From Primulina eburnea (taxonomy: Eukaryota > Streptophyta > Magnoliopsida > Lamiales > Gesneriaceae): DNA of 64,000 nt. This document shows, one piece after another, positions 11,747 to 22,124 of this stretch (position 1 is the stretch's first letter; the number at the start of each line of letters is the position of its first letter). A program made the translations under genes and the position numbers. The stretch is from assembly GCF_022965805.1 (NCBI RefSeq), contig NW_027330944.1, positions 124,001-188,000 of the forward strand, read 5' to 3'. Under the pieces are notes generated by a model. That model worked only from the letters and a program-made list of their open reading frames with translations, had not been told where the DNA came from and searched no databases.

Positions 11747-14121
11747 GGAGAATGGGCACCAGAACCGCCCTGTCGCTTTTTACGCGACCTATGAAAAGCA
11801 TTCTCCTTCCTTTTCTTAACATCTCCCATATCAGCATCCAGAATACGACTTTCAGACCTACAACCATCACCCGACTCGGAATGCCGATCAAATTCGTGAT
11901 CAGAATCTCCAGCAGATTCCAGCCGGAAGACCAACTCACTGACAGAAGGTCCCTGCCTAGCAACCAATTCCTCAACCGCAGAGGAAGCATCATCAGGAGA
12001 CAAAGGAACAGAGGGGATGGAATGACTACTGTGATTCAAAGTGCAAGGCCCCAGAGAACCAAACACAGGCAACTCAGAAGTAGACGGTACCCCAATACCG
12101 TCCACGCAATCACCCAACTGGACCCCTCCATCAATAACCTCATCACTGAGGGTCACACCCTCAACAAGAACAGACTCCAATTGTTCCTTTCCAGAAGACC
12201 CAACACCGGCATCCTCCAGATTACCACATGGAGGGTCCAAATCAACACAATCTAATCCAACAGGATCAATCTCCTCATCCTGCCCATGCGAGAGCACCTC
12301 AAAAGGATTCAACTCAAGAGGATTCTTTCTTGGAAGAACCTGCCGAACTGGCCTCTTTCTCCCTCTACGTCGGGGACCCGTGCCAGTTTTCTGAAGCTGA
12401 GGCTGGGCCACCAAATTAAAACCAGGAGCAACACTCCCTGGTGGGGCAACACCCCCTGATGGGGCAGGCTCTGTAGAAGTGGGAGACTGACGAGGAGCAC
12501 GGTCAGCAGGCTTGGGACGAACGGGTTTTGGGTTCTTGCCATGGGAATAACAAACACTGGTCGAATGACCCAGCATTTTGCAATCCGTGCAGTATCCGGG
12601 GATTCGCTCATAAATGACTTCAATTTCTTGAGCATGATCACCCCAACCCACCCAAATTTCTTTGACTGGTGTTTCCAACACATTAATTTCAACACAGACT
12701 CGGGCAAAAGCACCCCGAGTAGATTCAGCAGTTTGGTCATCCATCTTCACCGGTTTCCCCACAATTTTGGCCAAAGCAAATAGACTTTGCTTAGAAAACA
12801 AATGAAGGGGAAGACCCGGGAAGCGGATCCAAACAGGAGCAATGGGTGACTCCTCCTGAAGATTAAACTCTGGCGTCCACTTAGAGAAGCGGATCGACAG
12901 AGGTCCCACCTGCATAACCCCCTTAGTCCAAAAGAACGCATAGTCTTCTTCACAAGCAAGTGTGAGAACAAGAAAACCCCGAGGCATGAACTTTAAGTCA
13001 AAAGATCTAACTAGTCCCAATTTAGCAAAAGCCGCAGAAATACCAGAATTTGGAACTAGAGATCGATTACCTGAAATTTTTCCAACCAGAGCAAATTTGA
13101 AAGGTTCTGCCAGAGAAGAAATAACCTCATCCGGGAAAAGGATACCCGGTTTTCCATTCCGAAGAGTCGGCACAGGAATGTCATCCATTGAATTGTGCAA
13201 CTCATCAAAGCTTTTCTTGGCCGTCCGAGGGGACGGTGGAGTCAGGATATCGCGAAATGACACAGTAAGAGGAGTAGGAACACGCGTACCTGTTTTGACC
13301 GGTTCAGCACAAGGGTTGACTGCCGAGTCAACTCGTTCCACCCGGCGGTTTGACTCGACCGAGTTGACTAGTGAGTTACCTGCCGGAGCACCACCATGGA
13401 TCGGCGACGGTGAGAGGAGTCCAGAACCGGTACCAATTTGAGCAGACTCGGGCATTGGAGGGTTCGATTGAGCCAAAGAAGATGATGGACTACGATTTTG
13501 CCCTAGAAAAGAGGGGTTTCCGATCGGTGGCCGGAAACCCGAAATTGAAGACGGCAAAACACGACCCAGGCTTGGACGAAGGGACCCTGAAGAGTAATTG
13601 AGAAAAGGATTTGAAACGGTGGAGAAATTAACCTGAGAAGCTGACGGAAAAGATGAACCCGCCTGGAAATTCTCAGATCTAAAATTCTCGGCGCCGGCGA
13701 ACGGGGATTGTTCAATTGATTGAGGCGTTATGACCGCCATGAAGTGAGGATCACAGATCGGGTCTTGGATTTGACAAACATTAGATGAATCAGCCGGAAT
13801 CGAAGAATGAAGCACCGGCGATTTCGTGAACAGTAGCGGCGGAACTTTGCACGCCGATTCCGGTGAATATACTGACTTGTTGTGAGTGGGGCTGGTACCA
13901 ATGGAACCGTCTGCTCGAGGCGAGTCAGATGGTGTATGTGCGACGCCGGGAGGAACAGCGGACGGCGACGACGCGATTTTGGACGGAAATGGCGATTTTT
14001 CAAGCCGGAAATTGGTGGTGTTGCCGGACTCCGATGGCTGCGATATTTGAGTATGTTGGTCGGCAGGTTGAGGCGATTCAGATGGTGGTGGTGGCCGGCC
14101 GGGATCCGGCGGCGGAAGCAT
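11743..14121 (-). CDS. LINE ORF1 protein (DUF4283, CCHC zinc knuckle), copy C
   Basis: An intact 792-aa frame. In plant L1 elements ORF1 encodes the RNA-binding protein that packages the element RNA. Residues 1 to ~320 are low-complexity, rich in Pro and Ser, starting MLPPPDPGRP. A DUF4283-type domain lies at about 325-480 (LFPDEVISSL ... KWTPEF). A CCHC zinc knuckle of the form C-x2-C-x4-H-x4-C is at about 509-522 (CTDCKMLGHSTSVC). A basic stretch with PRRRGRKRPVR follows, then an acidic C-terminal tail ending in a basic RKKR segment. The ATG at 14121 matches the start used in D, H and J. The stop overlaps the ORF2 start as ATGA (11743-11746). ORF2 in this copy is broken, so only ORF1 could be expressed. 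Confidence 0.9.
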   Translation of the reverse strand: MLPPPDPGRPPPPSESPQPADQHTQISQPSESGNTTNFRLEKSPFPSKIASSPSAVPPGVAHTPSDSPRADGSIGTSPTHNKSVYSPESACKVPPLLFTKSPVLHSSIPADSSNVCQIQDPICDPHFMAVITPQSIEQSPFAGAENFRSENFQAGSSFPSASQVNFSTVSNPFLNYSSGSLRPSLGRVLPSSISGFRPPIGNPSFLGQNRSPSSSLAQSNPPMPESAQIGTGSGLLSPSPIHGGAPAGNSLVNSVESNRRVERVDSAVNPCAEPVKTGTRVPTPLTVSFRDILTPPSPRTAKKSFDELHNSMDDIPVPTLRNGKPGILFPDEVISSLAEPFKFALVGKISGNRSLVPNSGISAAFAKLGLVRSFDLKFMPRGFLVLTLACEEDYAFFWTKGVMQVGPLSIRFSKWTPEFNLQEESPIAPVWIRFPGLPLHLFSKQSLFALAKIVGKPVKMDDQTAESTRGAFARVCVEINVLETPVKEIWVGWGDHAQEIEVIYERIPGYCTDCKMLGHSTSVCYSHGKNPKPVRPKPADRAPRQSPTSTEPAPSGGVAPPGSVAPGFNLVAQPQLQKTGTGPRRRGRKRPVRQVLPRKNPLELNPFEVLSHGQDEEIDPVGLDCVDLDPPCGNLEDAGVGSSGKEQLESVLVEGVTLSDEVIDGGVQLGDCVDGIGVPSTSELPVFGSLGPCTLNHSSHSIPSVPLSPDDASSAVEELVARQGPSVSELVFRLESAGDSDHEFDRHSESGDGCRSESRILDADMGDVKKRKENAFHRSRKKRQGGSGAHSP

Positions 14122-14216
14122 GGCGGCAGAGAGGCGTGAATAGTGACGAATTTAGTGTGTTTTTTCGCACCTTTTAGTGTGTGTTTTTCCAGAGAAAATT
14201 TTTGGGGGCAAAATGG

Positions 14217-14411
14217 TTGGTTGGTTTAGGGTTTGGGGTTTGGGGTTTGGGGTTTAGGGTTTCGGGTTTCGGGTTTGGGGTTTGGGGTTTGGGGTTTAGG
14301 GTTTAGGGTTTTTAGGGGGTTTAGGGGTCTAGGGTCTAGGGTCTAGGGTTTCGGGGGTTTCGGGGTTTAGGGTTTAGGGTTTAGGGTTTTTTTTTTTTTT
14401 TTTTTTTTTTT
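14217..14411 (+). repeat. Telomere repeats plus poly(T), between C and D
   Basis: About 170 bp of TTTAGGG with TTTGGGG, TTTCGGG and TCTAGGG variants, then 25 T (14387-14411), the tail of copy D. Confidence 0.95.
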
Positions 14412-14621
14412 ACCAGAAAATTTTATTTATATACAACAAAAGAGCAGTACAAAGAAAGCCTGATGGGAGGGGGACTAGACCAAGACCTCCACAGCAAAGG
14501 CTACACAAGCATAACATCATAACAAAAGTAACGACATACTACAACAGGGCAACCCAGAATAAAGCAAAACACAGATAAAAACATCGGGCGCCCCGGAATA
14601 CATCAGACAAGCTAATAACAC

Positions 14622-14658
14622 TGATGGGCAAGGAGAACTCTGCAGTGAACGCCCATCA
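14622..14658 (-). other. 3'UTR hairpin of copy D with two compensatory base pairs
   Basis: An 8-bp perfect inverted repeat, TGATGGGC / GCCCATCA, with CTGCAG in the loop. Compared with GGCGGGC / GCCCGCC in the other copies, two stem positions differ on both arms (G-C to A-T, C-G to T-A), so pairing is kept. It lies just downstream of the ORF1 stop (TGA at 14669-14671). Confidence 0.8.
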
Positions 14659-14668
14659 GAAAATCATA

Positions 14669-16969
14669 TCAACCTGAATCAGGCGGTCGCCCATAGGGTA
14701 ACCCCACCTGACTCTTCTGAGTCCTGTAAAACCGACGCTTCTGTGAGCGCGTGCGACCTGGTAATGGCAAGGACTGACAGGCAGTAGTAGGAGGAATATC
14801 CAAATCAGCCTCTCGAGAACCATTCCCAAGGTCGATCTGTAACGAAGTAATAGAACTAGAAGATGGAGGAACAACCATCTGTGCCGGAATATTGGAAACA
14901 ATCATCGGGTCTGTCACCACTGGAACAACATCCATCGGAAAAGAGCTCGCCCCAGAACCAGACCCCTGAGCATCACCTGCAATAACAGATGTAACAACCA
15001 CAGATATAGCAGGAGGAGTATGCATTGGGGCCACAACAACCTGAGACACCAATGGAACATCCTCAACAATATCCTCTAAAACATGAGAAGAAGGCGGTGG
15101 GCGTGAAGATGAACCAACACCAGAATCACCACCTGGTAATGAATCTCCTGTAATGGATTGAAGAATATCAAACTGATTACTCAAAGGAGAAACCTGAGGA
15201 GTAACCTGACGAGAAGCATGGCGGCGCCTACTTCTCTGCTGAACCCATCCTGGCTCAGCACTCCCAGAACCAGGACCACTGGAGAGAACCGAGCCATGCT
15301 GAACACCCTGTGTCTGACCCAAAGTCCCTGGATCAACATTCGAAGAAGTCTGAGGCCGCTTCCCCTGAGCAAAAGAACGGCCACCAGGAGCCTTATAGCC
15401 AGAACGAGAACAACGCTGCACCGAATGACCTAGCATCTTACAATCCGTGCAAAAATAGGGGACTTTTTCATAAACCACCCCCAAAGTCTGCCGGTGGCTA
15501 CCCCACCCGACCCAGATCTCATCCAGACGAGGAAGCAACACATCAATCTCAACACAAATACGGGCAAAAGATCCCCGAGAACCATCAGCGGTGATCTCAT
15601 CCACCATAACAGGGTTCCCTAAGAGCTTACCAATCTGATAAAGACACTTCTTGTCATATAAATGCAACGGTAGATCAGGAATACGAACCCAAACCGGAGC
15701 AATCGAAGACTCAGCCTCAAATTTAAACTCCGGTGTCCATTTGAAAAAGCGTATCGACACTGACCCAATAGAAACTAAATCCTGAGGCCAGAACTTCAAA
15801 TAATCTTCCTCACTAGAGAAAATAAGAACCAAAAATCCTCGGGGAAGAAATTTCAATGTAAATGAGGCCAGAAAGCCAAAACGAGAAAAAGCAGCCAAGA
15901 TATCACTATTGGGTGTAACACCCCGGTTCCCTGTAACACGGCCAATCAACGCAAATTTAAAAGGCACTGACAGAGAAGAAATAACCTGATCCGAGAATAG
16001 AATACCCGGTATACCATCAACAATGTCCGGTTCAGGAATCTCGCCCACCAAACCACCAAACCCAGCAAAACTCTGTCTGGCTGGAGAAGGAGCAGTAACA
16101 TCCCTAAAAGAAGCCAGGGGAGTTGCTGAGGACCCGGAAACAGAAGCCGGAATTGCATTTGCAAAAGAAACCGAAGAGTTGACCATCGGTTGACCGCCAA
16201 AAACCGGCGACGGCGAGACAACCACCGGAGCACCACCAACCACCGGCGACGACGAGGGGATCATGGAACCGGTGACCAAAGGTGAAGAACCGGTCGGACA
16301 CGGCGGCAATTGACCGGAGAAGCTCGCCGGAACCGAACCAACCACTTGATTTTGGGCGTTTCCGATCGGCATTGTATTTTCCGAAATTGAAGGCATAGAA
16401 ATCTTACCCATGTTTTGGGGAGTCTGTACTAGAAAGGAATTGCAAAAATCCGCAACCGAGCCGGAGTAATTGAGTTTGGAAGCCATCGCATATATAGTTT
16501 GGGGGCTGAAATTCGTAGATCTGAAATTCCCGCCGCCACCGGACTCCGATGATGCAATTGAAGATACCAATGGAAGCGTCTGGTCATGGGCATTCCGGAT
16601 CGGGGTCTTGATCGGAGAACCAAGACCGGCGCTGGCCGGAATCGGAGATGAAAAACTCGGCGTCGCGTGGAACAGTTTGGACGGAACTTCGCCGGTCGAT
16701 TTCGGGATGCAAATGAACTCCGTTTGAGCTGATTTTTGGACCATAGGATCGCCTAGAGGGGACGATTCGATTGATGTAAAAATCGTCGCCGGACGATGAT
16801 CGGAGATAGGGACGACTCCGGGCGACGGATTCTGCGCAATTCTCGGTGAATTGACCGTCGATTTGGCCGGCGAAACGACCTCCGTTGGACCTGAAATTTT
16901 GACAGCAGCCTCGTCTCGACGAGGCGCACCTGATCGTACTGGTGGCCGGCCGGAAACCGGCTCCGACAT
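14669..16969 (-). CDS. LINE ORF1 protein (DUF4283, CCHC zinc knuckle), copy D
   Basis: An intact frame of 766 aa from the first ATG at 16969. The open frame continues upstream to a GTG at 17017, which is unlikely to be used in a eukaryote. The N-terminal ~330 residues are Ser/Pro-rich. A DUF4283-type domain (GILFSDQVISSL ... FKWTPEFKF) covers about 335-480, and a CCHC knuckle (CTDCKMLGHSVQRC) lies near 505-520. A Ser/Gly-rich tail follows, ending in a basic RTRSQKRRFYR segment. The protein is clearly homologous to the other ORF1s but the most diverged in the window. An open frame of this length with no ORF2 suggests ORF1 itself is under selection or was recently active. No dN/dS was computed. 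Confidence 0.9.
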   Translation of the reverse strand: MSEPVSGRPPVRSGAPRRDEAAVKISGPTEVVSPAKSTVNSPRIAQNPSPGVVPISDHRPATIFTSIESSPLGDPMVQKSAQTEFICIPKSTGEVPSKLFHATPSFSSPIPASAGLGSPIKTPIRNAHDQTLPLVSSIASSESGGGGNFRSTNFSPQTIYAMASKLNYSGSVADFCNSFLVQTPQNMGKISMPSISENTMPIGNAQNQVVGSVPASFSGQLPPCPTGSSPLVTGSMIPSSSPVVGGAPVVVSPSPVFGGQPMVNSSVSFANAIPASVSGSSATPLASFRDVTAPSPARQSFAGFGGLVGEIPEPDIVDGIPGILFSDQVISSLSVPFKFALIGRVTGNRGVTPNSDILAAFSRFGFLASFTLKFLPRGFLVLIFSSEEDYLKFWPQDLVSIGSVSIRFFKWTPEFKFEAESSIAPVWVRIPDLPLHLYDKKCLYQIGKLLGNPVMVDEITADGSRGSFARICVEIDVLLPRLDEIWVGWGSHRQTLGVVYEKVPYFCTDCKMLGHSVQRCSRSGYKAPGGRSFAQGKRPQTSSNVDPGTLGQTQGVQHGSVLSSGPGSGSAEPGWVQQRSRRRHASRQVTPQVSPLSNQFDILQSITGDSLPGGDSGVGSSSRPPPSSHVLEDIVEDVPLVSQVVVAPMHTPPAISVVVTSVIAGDAQGSGSGASSFPMDVVPVVTDPMIVSNIPAQMVVPPSSSSITSLQIDLGNGSREADLDIPPTTACQSLPLPGRTRSQKRRFYRTQKSQVGLPYGRPPDSG

Positions 16970-17046
16970 TGGGGCGATTTTTTGGGCGATTTGGTGTTGT
17001 TTGGGGGCACTATTCACTGTGGAGAAAAATTTTTGGGGGCGAATGG

Positions 17047-17140
17047 TTTGGTTTGGTTTAGGGTTTAGGGTTTAGGGGTTAGGGGTTAGGGTTTAGGGTT
17101 TAGGGTTTAGGGTTTAGGGTTTTTTTTTTTTTTTTTTTTT
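17047..17140 (+). repeat. Telomere repeats plus poly(T), between D and E
   Basis: About 73 bp of TTTAGGG, starting with GGTTTGGTTTAGGG at the 5' end of D, then 21 T (17120-17140), the tail of copy E. Confidence 0.95.
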
Positions 17141-17747
17141 CCGGAAAACACCGCCGGAAGCGGGGGGGTTAGGCAGACCCCTACCTGTATATATCCACAA
17201 AATAAACAGTAACAAAATACAAAAGACAGAATAAAAACCTAAAAGAAGAGGTGGAAAAAACCGAAACCTCCTCAAAAAGGCTAAAGCAGTAGAAACTAGA
17301 AAAACAAAGCAACCTAGGGAAGTAAATACAAACGCAAAACTAACCCTAGAATACTACTAAAAAGCGCCAAACTAAACAAATACAATCAGCGCTAAAACCC
17401 ACATACTGAGGAAGACAAAATGATAGCTGCGAGATGAAAACAGAAGCCAAACAAAAACTCTCATCCGAAAGCTATCACCCTGGTAAATCGAATCTGATAA
17501 CAGTATGAAGCCCACCAGTCAAAAGAAACCCTGGCCTGGAAGTCACTGTACAATGGCGATCAAAGAACAAAATGTAGATCGCAGTCTAGCCAAAGCAAAA
17601 AGGATCCACCATCTGAAGCAAGCGAATAAAGTAACAAATCCCATGAAGTATAAGTCTGACTAAAGTCGCAACAATGCAGAGGTTCATCCAGAAAGAACCC
17701 CTGAACCACCACAACCTCCAGGAAACATCTATACAAGAACAGGAGGA

Positions 17748-17780
17748 GCGGGCAAGGAGAATCCTGCAGTAAACGCCCGC
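17748..17780 (-). other. 3'UTR hairpin of copy E
   Basis: A 6-bp stem, GCGGGC / GCCCGC, with the conserved CTGCAG-containing loop. The next pair outward is an A/C mismatch. Confidence 0.65.
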
Positions 17781-18025
17781 CAAGAACCAGGAATAAATCA
17801 TAGATAAGCACCAACAGAAAGAGTGCTGAAGCCCACCCGGAACCAACCCGGACAAACACATCATGTGCCAGTGTCTGGGCCCACTAGCACAGATCAAATG
17901 ATAATGACAAACAAACTCCTAGAGCAATAAACCTGCACTAAAATACATATATATATATATATATATATAAATATCCAGACAGATGAGATAGAAAGAGATC
18001 CAAAAAGAGGAAAGGGCTCAAATGG

Positions 18026-21000
18026 CTAAGAGTATCTGTATCTGAGGTAAGGGAGCCCGGAACGATCCGAACGGGCAAGGCTGGAGATATCACTAGGTAG
18101 AGAAGGACCTAACTCTAAGGTATAATTCCTGAGTAAATGAGCCCTCGCCGCCAAGGCATCCGCCACTGAATTCCCTTCCCGGTAAATATGCGATAGATGA
18201 ACTGAACGCCCCCTCATCAGCAAAAGAATCCGTGTAACAATATGCTCAAGACCCCAAGTACACCGGCGGGAGCGAAGTATAAGAAGAGATATACGAGAAT
18301 CAGTCTCAATCCAAAGAGGGAAGAAATGAAGATCAGAAGAAATGAGAAGACCCCTCCAAATAGCCCAAAGTTCTGCCCGGATATTGGTCCCAACTCCAAT
18401 GAACTCACTGAAAGAAACCAGCACCTGACCAGAGGAGTCACGAATAACACCACCAACAGTAGAATCTCCAGGACTACCTCTCGAACTCCCATCTACATTC
18501 AATTTGAAGCACCCAACCGGCGGTCTCAACCAACGGACAATCGCCATTTTATGAACCCTACGCATATCAACGAAAAATCCCAGCGACCTCGCAGCATGCA
18601 AAACACCACGCCAGTGCATGGGCTTAACAGTAGACGCAGCGTGAGCGAGACGTAAATAGGACAAAATCTGTGACTTAACAGTCTCCCCAGAAATGTGCAA
18701 ATGACGGTGTTTCGCATCATTCCTAGCTGTCCAGAGAAACCATAAAACAATGAAAGGCAAAAACTCCTTCACGTGGCCTCTAGGTGTCCACCCCGGATGC
18801 CTCTTCCAAGCACTGAGGAAGAGTCTGAAATCACTAGTAAGGGGAATACGGACATGAAAAACAGCCCCAAAAAAATGCCATACAGATCTGGCAATAGGGC
18901 TATCAATGAAAATGTGCGTGAATGTCTCAGGCATCTCACAACACTGACATTTAGACGCCAACTCGAAGCCACGACGCTGAAGAACATCGTCAACTGGAAG
19001 CCATTGATGCCAAAACTTCCATAGGAAGAAAGACATAGTGGGCCTCAGCCAACTGCCCCAGCAAGGAGTGAATATATCAGAAACTTGGTCTCTCAGCCGG
19101 ACAAGCTCCCATGCAGATTTTAGCGAAAAAAACACCGTCAGAACTATGCACCCAAATAGACAAATCGGGCTCACCCAAAGCAATAGGGATCAGAGCAATA
19201 GTCTCAGCAACAGAGGGAGGAACAACTGAACAGAGGAGATCAAACTCCCAAACCCCATCTGAGATAAAATGAGAAACACGGACACCCCGATCCCCCCGAA
19301 CCGGTAACTGACTAGATAACGGAACCTCCCCACACCAGATATCATCCCAAAAATTAATATCTCCCATTCCAACTCTCCATCGAATGCCAGATTCAGCACG
19401 AGGCCTAATCTTAAGCAAACGACGCCAAGTGGGAGAAATGAACCCAGCTGATGAAACAGAAGCTGGATGCACCAACTGGCAGTATTTTCTCATCATGAAT
19501 TTGGCCCATAGGGATGAACCTTGACGAAAACGAAACCATAATTTAATGGAGAAGCTTTCAACAATATCCTTGAGCCTGCGAAAACCAAGACCCCCTTCAG
19601 AGACAGGAAGACATGCACGAGACCACCTCGCCCAATGCCATTTCTTATCCAAGGGTCTGGACCCCCACAAGAAACCATTGAAAACTTTCTCGAGCCTCTC
19701 CATAACTGCCAGAGGTGGCTGGACTACCTGGAACATGTAAAGGGGAACCGAAAGGAGAACACTCCTAAGGAGGGTCATACGACTCCCCGGGGAAAGAGTT
19801 TTAAGCTCCCAACCCTCCAACTTCTTACTCACCATCTGAACAAGGGGATCAAAAAGAGAGCAAACTCTATTCCCACGAAACAAAGGAACTCCGAGGTATT
19901 TGATAGGAAGATGACCCTCCCCAAACCCAGTGATACGAAGGAGACGGGAACGAGTACGACCAGAACACCTCGGAGGCAGAATAATCACACTCTTAAATGC
20001 ATTCACCAACTGCCCCGAGCAGTTTTCATAGTGATGCAACAAATCCATTAGACTTTTCATCTCACGGGTCCCACCAGTGGCAAAAATAATGATATCATCA
20101 GCATAAGCCAGGTGGGAAAGAGGGAGATCACAACCAGAGCGGTACCTAATCGCAGGATACTGACGATAAAGACGATCAAGCCCACGCGAAAGGTACTCAG
20201 CTCCCAGAATGAAAAGAAGAGGGGACAAAGGGTCCCCCTGCCGGAGACCCCTAGTGGATCCAAAGAATCCGGTGAGTGAACCATTGATATTAACTGAAAA
20301 ATGGCAATGAGAAATGCAGGCAGATATCATCGACACAACCTGCTCTGAAAAACCATAATGCCTCAAAACATCCAACAGAAAAGACCATTGGACTCTATCA
20401 TAGGCTTTGGCCATATCCAATTTCAAAATAACATTGCCACCACGGGTGGGGAGAGAAAGACTATGAGTAAGCTCTTGAGCAAGGAGGATATTATCCGAAA
20501 TCACCCGCCCTGGAACAAAGCCACTCTGATTCCACGAAACAAGCCTCTCCGCCACCACCTTCAATCGAGAATATAAAAGCTTGGAAATTATCTTATTGGT
20601 CACATTACACAAGCTGATAGGACGAAAGTCCGACCAAGCCTGAGCACCCATGACTTTGGGAATCAATGTGATCGTGGTGGCAGTAAACCCCTGTGGCATG
20701 TGACTGCCCCGAAAGAAATCAAGAACCGCATCCAAAACATCCTGATGTACAATCTCCCAGCAATGCTGAAAGAAAGCCGAAGAGAAACCATCAGGCCCCG
20801 CCACACTATCACGGTGTATGGAGAAAACAGTCGCCCTCACCTCTTCCAAAGAAGGGGGGGCAGCAATATTGGCGTTCTCCAAATCCGAGATCACCAAGGG
20901 GAAATCAGAAAAATCTGGGCAAGAAAGCACAAAAGGATCCCCAGTCAGCAGGTTTTGGAAAAATGCGGCCCCAGATTGCTGAATAAGATCAGGGGAAGTA

Positions 21001-22124
21001 AGGCAAGAGCCATTATCCCAAATACGGAAAATTTTATTAGCCACCCGTTTTTTCTTAACCATATTGTGGAAGAGTTTGGTGTTTCTCTCACCATCCTCTA
21101 ACCACCTACAAGCGGCTTTTTGCCGCCAAAAATCCGCCTCCATAGCGGTAACCCGAGCAAGATCTTCATTGCAATTGGACAAACTAGTCCAATGCAAATC
21201 CGAAGGGTCAGCCTCGCAAACTGCCTCAGCAACCCGGACAGCCTGCTCCGCCTCAACAAGTTTGGCAAAAAGATCACCAAAAACACTCTGATTCCACCAC
21301 TTCAGGTGGCTCTTGAGGCGCTTCAATTTCACAAAAAGACGGTGCATGCCATTCAAATGACACGGCAAATTCCAATTAAGCCGCACCGTCTGCAAAAAAC
21401 CGTGGTGCCTGAGCCACATGCTCTGAAAGCGAAAAGAACTCGGCCCACTAGCAAATACCGGGACTGACACAAAAAGAGGGCAATGATCAGAGACTGTACG
21501 AATGAGGTGCTCCACACGGATAGAATGAAAATGGTCACCCCAATCAACAGACACAAAAACCCGATCAAGACGCTTCCAAATGGTCTTGTTCGTCCACGTG
21601 AACGAAGACCCGTCAAAACCAGCATCCACTAACCCAGAATCCAAAATAAAGTGATTAAATTCTTCCATGGGAAGCAACCTCCCACCAGAAGAGCCCAAAC
21701 ACTCCGACGAATTCCTAACTACATTGAAGTCGCCACCAACAAGCCAAGGACCCTGATCAGGCTTCACCTGAAGCAAAGAAGTCCAAAGCTGTCTGCGCGC
21801 AATGTAGTCACACTTAGCATAAACGAAAGAACAAAAGACAGTAGTAGGCAAAAAAGCGGCAGAAACCCGGAAGTGAAGGAATTGAGTGTGCTCAAGGAGA
21901 CACTCAACCATCACATCCTCAGCAAAAAAAACCCAGATATGACCCGAGGAGTTCGATACAACTCGAGAAAAACCAAAACGACGAGTCATAAAACGAACGT
22001 CGAGATCAATCATGGGTTCCAAAATAGCCAAGATCTTGATACGCTTTTCTTTAACATGGGCATGAACCCTTTGTTGAGACTCCGAGCTCCGGAGCCCCCT
22101 GACATTCCAAATGAGAATATTCAT
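18026..22124 (-). pseudogene. LINE ORF2, copy E, one frameshift
   Basis: ORF2 is 4099 nt, one base more than the 4098-nt frame of copy H. It starts MNILIWNVRG and has an endonuclease domain (GGDFN, SDHCP motifs), reverse transcriptase (DMAKAYDRVQW, GLRQGDPLSP, YADD), zf-RVT (cysteine-rich, SKCQCCEMPETFTHIF) and RNase H (VDGSSRG, RAELWA, EGNSVADALA). The single lesion is a run of 7 A at 19126-19132, where copy C has 6. It separates a 1015-codon N-terminal frame from a 385-codon C-terminal frame. A one-base homopolymer change could be a sequencing error, in which case ORF2 is intact. Confidence 0.9.

Larger units (their letters stand above)
6728..14216 (-). mobile_element. LINE copy C, near full length
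   Basis: An L1-type LINE with poly(A) (T on the + strand) at 6701-6727, 3'UTR 6728 to about 7700, ORF2 remnant, intact ORF1, and a 5'UTR of about 95 nt ending near 14216 in telomere repeats. It is closest to copy E. Two deletions relative to E are seen. One of about 100 bp in the 3'UTR removes the 3' arm of the hairpin at about 7590. One at the (TA)n tract near 7747 removes the end of ORF2. Confidence 0.95.
14412..17046 (-). mobile_element. LINE copy D, ORF1-only (gag-only) element
   Basis: A short element bounded by telomere repeats on both sides, with a normal 25-nt poly(A) tail. It has one open frame (ORF1) and a 257-nt 3'UTR, with no trace of ORF2. Its outermost 3' sequence differs from the other copies (ACCAGAAAATTTTATTTATA on the + strand). 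The 3'UTR still shares two blocks with them: the GGACTA-ACCAAGACCTCC stretch near 14471-14492 and the hairpin at 14622-14658. The 5' end keeps the GAGAAAAATTTTTGGGGGC block. It would need the ORF2 protein of another copy to move, as HeT-A relies on other elements in Drosophila. Confidence 0.9.

Noticed and set aside
14412..14668. A hidden ORF2 remnant in copy D
   Set aside because: Only 257 nt lie between the ORF1 stop and the poly(A) tail, and they match 3'UTR blocks of the other copies, not ORF2.
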